Assembly: GCA_012295275.1 (NCBI GenBank)
Contig: CM022673.1
Location: 2,350,605 to 2,414,604 of the forward strand
Length of the DNA: 64,000 bases
Reading direction: 5' to 3'
DNA from: Chrysomallon squamiferum
Lineage: Eukaryota > Mollusca > Gastropoda > Neomphalida > Peltospiridae
Position 1 is the stretch's first letter. The number at the start of each line of letters is the position of its first letter. Below are positions 14,205 to 25,048 of this stretch, piece by piece. The notes under the pieces are model-generated. The model worked only from the letters and a program-made list of their open reading frames with translations. It had not been told where the DNA came from and searched no databases. The position numbers and the translations under genes were made by a program.

Positions 14205-14770
14205 TTGCTAGTCAAATAATCAAATAAAGAATACTATAAATCAGTACCAATTAAAACTATATAACAAAGTAATATACATTTCTCATTTTAAATGCTTTAA
14301 AAACAAGTATCCAAAATAATTTTAAAATAATTTTCTATCATTTAAAAACAAGTATCCAAATAATTCAAAAATCATTTTATTGGGTTATTTTTATTTTTAT
14401 TTAAAGAAAAAAAAATGGATATATTTCTGATGAATACATGTATTTTGCTACTCAAATAATCAAATAGGAATAATATAAATCAGTACCAATTAAAACTATA
14501 CAACAAAAAATTAAATGTCTCATTTTCAAGTCCTTTTAAATATCATTTTGGATTATTGCTCTAGTTTCTTTTTCTTTTTTATTCAAAGCAAAAGGTGATA
14601 TATTTTCAATGAATATTTTACTAGTCAAAGAATTAAAAATTAAACATGTCAATATGTTAAAATAAAATAATTAAATTTCTAATTTTCCAGTGCTTTAAAA
14701 ATAACTATTCAAAATAATATTTTAAAAATCAGTATGAAAAATGATTTCTCAGTTTCATGTGCTTTAAATC
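14205..14770. repeat. Degenerate tandem units (three), unit 1 copy
   Basis: Three diverged units start near 14,205, 14,443 and 14,616. Each contains a TTTGCTAGTCAAA-like motif, a following AAATTTCTCATTTT-like motif and a TTTAAAAA-rich end. The equivalent region of unit 2 (24,356-24,720) has only two units, so copy number changed after the duplication. Confidence 0.6.
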
Positions 14771-15217
14771 AAACATTCTCTAATGACAAGTTTCAGGTGC
14801 AGTGCCGTGAAATTTTATTTTAAAAATGTAAACACAAATCAAACAATTCCACCTCATCATTCACAGGAGAAATGTTTAAAATTATAACAAAATTTCCAAA
14901 TTATTTCAACAGCAATCAATCTTTGCTAACAATAAAGGATACTAATAATAATAACATGCTAATCAGAACATTTCGTTCCAGATGTCAAATCAAATGTATA
15001 AAAATTAAATGATAAATCATTGCAAAGTTGGTTTATCCACTTAATTTATCTGGTGTTATGTCTTTAAATTAAACAGATTTCTTATTTTACCGTCATACTC
15101 AATGGTCAACAAAGTTTAGTACCCAGGAGGAAATAACTTGATAGCAACCAAAACATATCTAGGTTATTCATTCACAAGATCAAAGGTTCACAATCAAAAT
15201 ATCACAAATGTGAACAT

Positions 15218-18200
15218 TTATTTTTGCATCTGACATTTCAGGTGTTCAATCAGATTCTTTGTTGACATCTTCTTTTTAAAAATATATCTTGTAGTCGATT
15301 GCATCCAGCTGGGAATGTGACTGTCATCAGTCCTGATTCTTTTACTTACAAGTTTAACAGGAAACAGTCTTTTGTTTAGGAAATTATTCCTATGAAATTC
15401 ATTGTACATATGCATGTAAATTGAACGGGTATCCTGTTGATGGAGACTTGCCTCTGCTTCGTTCTGATGTGCACTGGTGTAGCTAATGTATCCTGGTGTA
15501 ATACCTACTATAACACATGATGCCTGAAATAGATGTTTGTTTTAGTATTTCTTATCAACACGTAAATGTTTCTTAAACTAAAAAAAATATAAGACTTAAT
15601 ATTTCAAACATTATAATTGTTTGATAGTCACTTTTTAATACACAAATTTGTGTATCACTGCTAGAAGTGAAGCCTTTGTCAAAATATTTCTTACTTCTTA
15701 AAAAAATTTAAATATACAAGTCTAAATATTTCAAGTTTGACAATAGTTACTTTTTAATTTATACACTGTACAAATTCTTGTATTGTCTTCTACATACATA
15801 ATATATAACAAATAACAATTATAGTTACAAATCAAATTTTTTTTCATACCCTTTGTTATTTTAACATATTTATACAAACCTTATTAAAGAAGCTTTCTAA
15901 AGCCTCCACATGACTTTGCCTGTCTTTATGTTCAACTGATTCACTCAGCACACCTGAACCATAAATTCTGCTGCTCATGTAAACTATGACATTTATTTGG
16001 TTATCTTCTAATTGTTTTATCAGCTCCTCAATCAAGTGTTCAATTTTTGTGTCATATTCCCTATCACCATATGTGATAAGCACATATTTTTGCAAGGCAT
16101 CTGTTAAAAAACAACAACAAATAAATAAATAAATAAATCAAATTATGGTCTGATAACAAGTAATAAGAAAAAAGTATCCTAAATATAAAAAAAAAAAAAA
16201 AAAAAATTATCAAAAGTATTAAGGTTATGATGAATGATGACATTGATGGCTGGAGTAAGTTGCCACTACTCTAAAAGTCATAAACATTATTAAATTGTTA
16301 TTATAATGTATTCACATACAAATGTACTGTTTGGGAAGGTTAGCCAATCGTTTGAGATTTTCTAGTGGTGCATCATGATCACTTAGACTTTTTGGAATGC
16401 AGGATGACTTTGTATTTCGCAACCCAGCATCCTTTAGAGGCTGATTGGAATTGCACTCATCTGATCTCTGCCTGTAGTAATCTTTTCTTTCACCTAGTGG
16501 AACCAGATCAGAGTCTCCTGAAGAGAAGTCTTCTGATGTGGAGGTAGAAACCTCTTCCTCTCGTGCTATGTCAAAATCATCACTTCCATGTGAAGGTATA
16601 TTCATCATCAGATTCTGAGCTCGGAAAATGGCTTTGGGCAACGGGACCTGATCATCTCTCATAACTATATTATTTTCAACAATTGAAAATTCATCTCTAC
16701 TATTTAAATCAGGTTGCACCACCATGCTGCTGTTATCTTCCTCTGTCAAAAATGATCTCATGTCCTGTGAAAGATTGTTTTGTCTTGACTGAACTTCCAT
16801 TTCTCCAGTGTGATTGTTGTGAACAGGGCAGCTATTGCCATTATAAGTAAATGATGGATACTGAGTCTTCTGACTGTGTGGTCTTCTAATGTGATCATTC
16901 GTTTGTGACTTGTATGGAGATGGAAAGGGATAGTATTCATAACTGTTGTACACAGCTGGGTGTACATGCCTGCTCTGTGATGGCTGACAGCTGTAATTAC
17001 AGTGATAGTTAGTGCTATTTGAAGGATAGGAATTTGTTTGAGGCCAGTGTTGTAGTTCATGCTCTATAGGCTGACTTCTGTGTTTTCGCTGCACCTCCAT
17101 TTCTGCATTGTAATTTTTTTCAATTTCTGCAAAATACAAAAGGAAAAACTGACTTACATACATATATAAAACAGTCCATACAAGCATTGCTCCTCCAGAA
17201 CTTTGACATACTAACATAGAAAGTTTATTCTTGACCTGAGAATTCCTTTACAATATAATTGCCATATATATCTGTTACCATTACATATCCTGATGAAAAC
17301 AAAGGCAATTCATTTGTTAGTTTTTTAATCAGTTAACATACGTACCCGGCAAAGCCTCTTGTAACACTTCCAGAGCATCTTTACGTTCCATTTCTTGCAA
17401 AGCTTCAAGTACTCTGTTCACAGAACAATCCTCCTGCTTTTCATAATGAGCAAATAACTTGAGAGTGTTACGTCCATCTTCTGACCTCTGTGCTTCAATT
17501 ACCTACGAAAGAAAAATATACATTTCAAAAAAAATCTTTATTTCCATTTTTAATAACAACACTATGAGCAATAATAACAGATAGTAAATCATTTATTTTT
17601 ATTCACAAAAACTTACAATAGGATGGTGTTGATCATGTTAAATGTAAATCTGGATTACTGGGAATTATTATTTTTGCCAATAGTGATTATGGTCAGCATA
17701 TAAATTATATTAATTTTGTTTTTCATGGAATATCAAAATAACAAAAAATGACCTTCAGACAGGCTTTTTGTTTTTTAGAATATGCATTTTTCAAACAGGC
17801 AAGTAAATGACAATGTATACAACGTTTATTTTATGTGTTTTCTAAGCAGTCTAAGACGTAACCCTATGCTGTCAATTGTTTTGCAGTATCAGTCATGTGG
17901 ATGAAAAAAAATATGAAACTATTTAATACACTGCTTGACAAGTGAACTAAATGCCATGAAAGTATTGTCTTTATTAATTTTATTATTATTATTCTTTAAT
18001 GCACTGTAATAAAAATAAAAATAACAACTATAACGAAATGATGTAGTTTATTTAATCAAGATATAATAATAATTAAAACTGAAAAACACATTAAGATAAT
18101 TATTTAGTCAACAATAGTTAGTCATTTACTAGATAAAGATATTCACATTATCTCTGTGTAAACCAAATTAATTATTACTATCATAATGTCATACAGCTAA

Positions 18201-20035
18201 AAACAGAATACAATTACTTACTGGTAACCTGTAATAATTTAATGCACATTTAAATAAGCTGTTTTTCAGAGAACAATGAGATTTAAATAAAAATAAAAAC
18301 AGAAATATAAACAAGTGTTTACTTCACAACAATTCAGTGGCAAATAATCAGTCATAAACATAATGAAACATTAAATATATTAAAACAGTATGTGTGGATG
18401 CAGGCAGGTAAAATAATGACCTACAGTAAGTACAAATCTATTCTCTATCACCTTTGATTTAATTTATTAAAGAATCTGCTGTCACTCCAGATAGCAGTTA
18501 GGTGATAAATTTCAGACTAATATACTTCCTGGTTTAATTGGTTTGTTCAAAAATATATGCCTGAAAGGCATATGTTTGTTTTGTATTAGCTAATACTGCC
18601 ACCTGGTTTAATGTTATTTGTGAATTTTATCCAATTAAATCTTTACATAAAATGCTTCTTTGGCAAAATAAAGGCAACACTGTAAATATACTGAAAGTAC
18701 TTCATATATTCAGCTTTGAAACTTTAAAAAAAAAAATATTTTATTCTTGTCCTAAGACAAAAGGAGATAACAGCAAATAACATTATCAAAATATATATCA
18801 AATAGATTGTTATTGCTGTAATTTAAGTGCAAGTAAAATAAACTAAAAAGACAATATAAAATTATAATAGATACCTTCTCAGACAAAGAAGAAATGGGGA
18901 TGGACTTTACTGTGTCAAAGAAAAATTATGTTCTAAATATGAGCTTATTAGTATAATCAAATTTTAGTCTGAATAGTGAAAAATATATACAGGTTTAGCA
19001 GTACCACAAAGGAAAAAAAAAAACATACATTCAAAACTTTAAAAAACAAAGTACTAGTTGCAATGCAAATATCTAATGTGATTAACACATTCTTGTAACA
19101 TATTAACAGATACACATAACCAGCCCTTTTTTTTATACCCAGTACTGAATTCATACAGTGGCATTGTAAACTGAATCAGAGTAAAACAAACTCATTATAT
19201 AATGTGTAAATGAGGAATAACTTAATTATTATATGAATACAGTGTAAAATTTGTCAGGGTATACACCGAGAATTCTGTATCAGAAGGTGGACTACAATTT
19301 ATGTAGTACAACTCTTCGTATTATTCAACAGTGGCACTAAATATGACGTTAATGTCACCAAGACAAACATTAAAGGAATACATGCAAGAACAAGAAAAAG
19401 CCAAAAAAGAGGACCAAGATGGACTTAGCCTGCTTCCTACAATGCTTTACCACTAACCTCACTTCAGAGATATTTTAACAAGAACACAATTCTATTTTCT
19501 CTTTCTATCACTAACATATGCACACACACCTATCTAGAAAACTTACAACAGAGTAACAATTATACCGACTGCAAGTAGAAAAATAAAAACTAAATATTAT
19601 TTGGTTCATTTGTAATGTTGATGGTTTTGGGGGATTTTCAACAAGCTTGAATATCTAATTATTATTATAAAAAATATATTTTGAATCTACAGTTCTGAAA
19701 CTGTTGAGAATGTAACCTTTACTAAAATTTTAATTACTGAAAGACTAGTCCAGTTAAATAAACATAAAAACAAATATTCTCAATAATTATAACACACAGC
19801 TTAGCTATTACTGACACAATTATTTCAGGTCCATAACATTTTTCTCAGAGATACAAAGTAATTTTCTAATACTTACAGTTATCTCTTCACTTTTGTAACC
19901 CAGTTTTTCTGCCAGCATGCGCCAGTCATTACCAGTCAGTGTTGCTTTGGGGTCAAGCTTATTGGCCAGCTTAAACCTTGTACTGTGTTTCATAAACTTG
20001 AATGGAATTTCTGTCATATTCAGTTTGTTGAGCAT
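15218..20035 (-). CDS. Chimeric CIKS/Act1-like adaptor B: A-type death domain and linker fused to C-type SEFIR
   Basis: Coding exons on the minus strand: 20035-19877, 17502-17346, 17126-16320, 16100-15880, 15523-15218. They total 1,650 nt, i.e. 550 codons (549 aa plus stop), with phases 0,1,1,0. The first three exons copy gene A: death domain with three residue changes, linker truncated after ...LANLPKQY. The last two copy gene C: SEFIR with VLITYGDREYDTKIEHL, VIVGITPGYISY, HIPSWMQSTTRY. Exon 3 ends at a GTATGT donor at the duplication junction, and its phase (1) fits the acceptor at 16,100. If that donor is not used, the frame stops four codons on (TGA at 16,314-16,312), leaving a death-domain-only protein of about 376 aa. 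The exons carry no frameshift or stop, and an 18-bp difference from A in the linker is in frame. Expression is not shown by sequence. Confidence 0.75.
16314..16320 (-). other. Junction splice donor of chimeric gene B
   Basis: On the minus strand the exon reads ...CAGTACATT T, followed by GTATGT. The GT falls on C-intron-derived sequence just past the duplication breakpoint. The matching bases in C (26,181-26,176) read ATATGT, which is not a donor, so a single base difference gives B a canonical 5' splice site. Confidence 0.65.
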
Positions 20036-20358
20036 TCTGATATCAACCTGGGTTTTAAAAAGTGGGATCACAAGGAAACATCCACCCAGACAGAAACATC
20101 ATAATACACCTAAAGAAAACAAGTTTATTAACTTTAATTTGTGTCCAGTTAATTTTCTTCTTAAGATGTCTGTATCTAAAATAAAAAAGTAAATGCACCA
20201 CATAATTATTATAGCCTATTATTTGCTACTATTAGTCTAACAACAGTAACAATAATTATAATAATAAAAAATTATGACATTAATAATAATAATAATAAAC
20301 AAATAAATTATTTGTTTATTATATGGAGTAATCAATCCAGTGGGTCTAGTATACTGTG

Positions 20359-21078
20359 GTCTATCACAGTTTGGAATAACCATTCATAAGTAACACAAGA
20401 CTTGTTTGGCAGCAGGGCATAGACTAAAGTTATAATGAACTGCTAAGTGGAACATGAATCATATATGGCTGTTTCAAGATACCAAGTGCCATGGAAAAGT
20501 TACCATCTCCATGTACAGAGTGTCAGCATCATCAAGATGTTGGGCAATAGGAGGGACTGATGAGTGTACACATAACGTGCGAGCATGCATGCCCCTGTCC
20601 CAATTCTTTTAATTAAATAAATTACTTAATGAGTAGTTAGCATTAATCAGGCCCTGTGGATTGCTCAGCACCTGGACCAGTGGTGCCAGCTGAATCCCAG
20701 TTTCAAACCAGTACCAAATGAGAATAATAGCAGAGCCCAGAATACAATCATTATAGAGTGCACAACTGTCATACAAAAGAAAGAAACTGCTCAGGATTAG
20801 GACCCACAGTTTGCAGAAATTCACCAAGGTCTTGAAGTGTTCTAGGAACTGGAGGAGTTAGCCACTGGTTAGAAAAGGTTTGTTTACATGAGATAGGAGC
20901 AGATATCAATGCATGAACCTCATCATGACACTGGGTTTGAGCTAGGAGCTGGCCAGGTTTGTTGCTGGTGTTGGTAGCCTCGGTCATCATTGCATTTCGA
21001 GGGTGTTCCAACCGTAAATCTGTTATCATGTTGCCACAACACTCACCACTGAACATTTTAACAACTTCCACCACAACA
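20359..21078. repeat. Moderately G+C-rich intergenic block, copy 2 (frame disrupted)
   Basis: Partner of 9,907-10,640. The minus-strand frame is split by a 4-bp insertion near 20,780, giving two shorter overlapping frames. This argues against a conserved protein. Confidence 0.4.
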
Positions 21079-24000
21079 TGTCTTTATGTACTGAATATTT
21101 GGTATACATAAAACCATCTCTGCTGATCTTGGTACCACTCCTATCACTCTGTATGACTTCCATTGTTGGAATTTAAAACAAGTCAACTTCAAAAATAATA
21201 AATCCTATTTATATGCATATGGTGTTATCAAGGTTAACTGACAAAACCCCCATTTTGATTGGGAGTATTCTACTTCAGGTGTGACTTGTAAATATTCTTA
21301 CCTGATAATATTTTGTGATTTTGTTCTATGACCTTTTTCTTGTGAGATTTTTCTCTCTGATTTATTTTCCTGTGACTTTTTCCGTTCACTATTAAACTGC
21401 CTTTTTCTTTTCATGGATGTTGTTTTAAAACGCTTCCATTTTGGGCTTAAACACATGGAATGTATTTTTTAGTCCAAATTTTCACTGGTTGATAGCTCTG
21501 AAATCTGGCTGAATTATTTGAGGGTTTCTTTACATTTTCAACTAAGGGTTTTTTTTTTTATTAACCTAATTTTGTTTTGGTGACCAGTACGTTACATCTA
21601 TGTAGAAAGTTTTGTTATTTACAAATAACTACACGTTTAAATGGTTTGGTTTTAAATGTGCAAAAATAAAACCACTGTTTGTCCTATAATATAATTATAT
21701 ATGATAAAATAATGTTTTATTTAAATTGTTGTTGTTTGCACTTCATGAATCATTAGTTTAGTCCAAATTTCTGCGACTTATTCTGATTTTTTATAAACAA
21801 ACGCACGATGAAAAAATAAATACATTATCTCTTATTTACAAACAAACATACACAACATGATAGATGATACACTGCCAATCCTGAATCAGGAAGTACCAAG
21901 ATCAACCATTTTCAGAAACATCTGTCACGGTTACAAAAAAAAAAAAAGAAATACATTTTTCTTAGCTAATTAAAATTAATGTAATTATAAGAATTCATAA
22001 TTATTAATATAAAATTTTGAGATTTTTCAAAATATGTTTTAATATGTAAATCCATTTAATGCGGTACTACAAATGTTGATTATTTTCTTCTTTAAGTATT
22101 TCTTATTAATTCCTATACTTTTCTTAATTTATCAGAAAATAATGCTGTGTAAAAACAACTGAAACTAGGGCCACCAAATAACGTTTTTGAATGAACATTT
22201 TTTTTTTAGTTTTTTATCTATATCAAATGTGTGTTGAACACTTAACAAGCTGTTATTTAAGTTTCTCTCTTAATGAAATTTCTAGGTAAAAGAAATTTTA
22301 AAGTTTAAATTAGGTGAATGAAACATGATAAAACAAAATGTATTTTACTATTAATTTGTTGCTGTTTTTACAGTTTTATTTTCATTTTTACCTTTTTAAC
22401 ATTTTAATAACAATAGAAGCCTGACTCCAGAAGTTTAACCATCTCCAGTCACAAGATTGCCAACTGAACGGTTCACAACCTGCAGGTTTGTTTGGGTTTT
22501 TTTTGTTGTTTGTTTGTGTCTTTTCCATTTTTTAATTTTTCTTTATTTATTTATTGCTATTGTTTTTTTGTTTGTTCTTTTTTGTGTTTTTTTCGTGGTT
22601 TTTTTTTTGAAATAAATAGTTAAACAAGAAACATAATAAGAACAAAATTATAAAGTGATGTCTCAACTGAAATAATTGTTCTGTTGATATTAACATTATT
22701 ATCATCAGTTTGAGACTCGGGTTAAAACAAATGATAGGGAGTCCTATGCATTCATTTTTCAGGAGCTGAATCACCATCTGATTCCTAGATTCAGATAAAT
22801 ATGTTAGAGAAGCTATCATATAAACAAATAAACTTCACTGTATATAAAACCTTATTATTGAACCAAGTTCTTGTTCTTCTATCTGAAAAGTTCTCAATAA
22901 AATAATTCTGTGGCATGTTTTCTTTTTCTTTTCTTTTTTTTTTAATTGCAGAAGCTGATCTAGTGAGCTGTTTTGTTTTATGCATTTTCTAAATGATAGT
23001 GTTCAAACAAAAAACTAAATAAATTTAATATAAAAATATTTTTAATAAAAATAATAGAGGTTAATTTTCAGAGTCAACTATATAAATATTAGTGTAATCA
23101 CTGGTAATTTCATTTGATACTTGCATAATGTCTCAATATACATTTCAAATAAGCAGATAACAATTAAGTATTAATAAATAATGAAATTTATATAAATAAT
23201 ATCTGTAAGTGTTAAATCATGTACAAAAAAAAGTAAATCACAATTTTATTTAGATCATATATTCCTTGCAGTCAGCACTGATATTAGGTTCTTTAATGTA
23301 TTTAAGACTACCCAGTCACTCACTAAGTTATTTTGTATTACTCTGTGACTCCAATTTTATGGAACATCCTACATAGACAAATTCCAAAAATATACTTTAT
23401 CAGTCATTATCTTGAATAATAAAAATATATATATACTTAAAATGAATTATATAAATATATAACACTACCTATGTTTAATAGCAAAAAAAATAAAAATATA
23501 TTTCATTATTGCATGTATATTTTCTATAAGGTTTGTGGCTAATAATTAAGTAGGTTTATATATATTGTCATAATATAAATATATTTATAAAAGTTAATAA
23601 AAGATGTTTGACATTGAATTATAATCATTAATCTAAATACATGTAGTTATCACAAATTATTGTTATGTACTGAATTCAAATACAAAGAAATGAAAAACTG
23701 ATAAATGACAAACTTATTTCCATGTACAAGAAGCAAAGTATGACAAAATTCAGTGTTGAAATGTTTTAGAATACAGAAGTAAAGATGAAACGTCATATAT
23801 ACAAATAAAATTTGTATAAAATAATCGGGGTAATTCAGCATAACAATTATTACATTAATAAAATGAATCAAGATACATAAAATCTTATTTTAAGACCATT
23901 CTGTAACACTGCACATTTATAAGGTAAACATCTATAATTAAGCGGTAACATTTCGTACATATATATATATATAAAATAGCAAATTAACTGGTCAACTCTA

Positions 24001-24355
24001 ATACATACAGTTAATATATATATATATATATAAGGTTTCACTTTCTGAAAATAACTTCAATAATTATATTTTTTAAAGCTGATATGTTTGTACAGAATAA
24101 AAAATAATTTACTGTGATTACGTAACAAACATTTTATGTGGGTATACTTTTAAGGAATATTTCATAAACAAAATATAAAATTATAAAAAATAATTATTAA
24201 ACAAATATTTTCTATGGTTACAGATTTGAAGTTGATGTATTTTTGGTAATTGAAATACAAATTAAGTATTCAAAATTATAATTTAAAAATAATTTTCAAT
24301 CATTATTCTTCCTGTTGTTTTCTGTTTTGTTTTATCAAAGAAACAATTCTACATA

Positions 24356-24720
24356 TTTTGCTACTCAAAGAATCAAATAAGAATAATATAAATCAGTACC
24401 AATTAAAACTGTACAACAAAGTAATTAAATTTCTCATTTTCAAGTCCTTTTAAAAATAAGTATCCAAATTTATTAATTTAAAAATCATTTTGGATTAATG
24501 CTGTAGTTTCTTTTTTTTTTTTTTTTTTAAAGCAAAAGGCGATATATTTTCAATGAATATTTTGCTAGTCAAAGAATTAAATAAAAATTAAACATGTCAA
24601 TACCAGTTAAAATAAAATAATTAAATTTCTAATTTTCCAGTGCTTTAAAAATAACTATTCAAAATAATATTTTAAAAATCATTATGAAAAATGATTTCTG
24701 TTTCATGTGCTTTAAATCAA
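24356..24720. repeat. Degenerate tandem units (two), unit 2 copy
   Basis: Two diverged units starting near 24,356 and 24,561, matching the three-unit stretch at 14,205-14,770. Confidence 0.55.
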
Positions 24721-25048
24721 ACTTTCTCTAATGACAAGTTTCACGTGCAGTGCTGTGAAATTTTATTTTAAAATGTAAACACAAATTAAACAATTCCACC
24801 TCATCATTCACAGGAGAAATGTTTAAAATTATAACAAAATTTCCAAATTATTTCAACAGCAAACAATCTTTGCTAACAATGAATGATAATAATAATAACA
24901 TGCTACTCAGAACATTTTGTTCCAGATGTCAAATCAAATGTATAAAAATTAAAAGATAAATCATTGCAAAGTTGGTTTATCCATTTTATTTATCTGGTAT
25001 TATGTCTTTAAATTAAACAGGTCAACAAAATATCACAAATGTGAACAT

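Larger units (their letters stand above)
7672..15217. other. Intergenic region between genes A and B, including the presumed promoter of A
   Basis: Upstream of gene A on the minus strand. It holds the copy-1-only block (7,968-9,906), a block with a broken open frame shared by both copies (9,907-10,640), and a stretch at about 10.8-11.9 kb with more CpG and less simple sequence than its surroundings, where a promoter or 5' non-coding exon of A could lie. Then comes very A+T-rich sequence with degenerate tandem units (14.2-14.8 kb), the 3' flank of gene B. I found no exon that splices convincingly onto the acceptor at 7,671. Confidence 0.5.
4087..16323. repeat. Segmental tandem duplication, unit 1
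   Basis: This 12.2-kb segment recurs as 16,322-26,185. The left end lies inside the linker exon of gene A (homology to unit 2 starts at ATGTACTG, 4,087 = 16,322). The right end lies in the intron upstream of the first SEFIR exon, where homology to C ends near 26,185. It contains the 5' two thirds of gene A, its upstream region and the SEFIR exons that now belong to gene B. It is longer than unit 2 mainly because of a 1.9-kb block at 7,968-9,906 that unit 2 lacks. Confidence 0.9.
20048..25048. other. Intergenic region between genes B and C
   Basis: Unit 2 counterpart of 7,672-15,217 without the 1.9-kb block. It contains the presumed promoter of B (a copy of that of A), the partner of the degenerate-frame block, and very A+T-rich sequence with short TA and poly-T tracts forming the 3' flank of C. 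One local difference: at 21.30 kb copy 2 has extra sequence with a GTAAGAATAT motif on the minus strand that copy 1 lacks. I found no convincing exon. Confidence 0.5.

Noticed and set aside
15218-16100. Interpretation of the B SEFIR exons as a dead remnant of C
   Set aside because: Both exons are open, identical in length to those of C, keep the SEFIR motifs and connect in phase to an upstream donor. A remnant cannot be excluded without transcripts, but the sequence does not look decayed.
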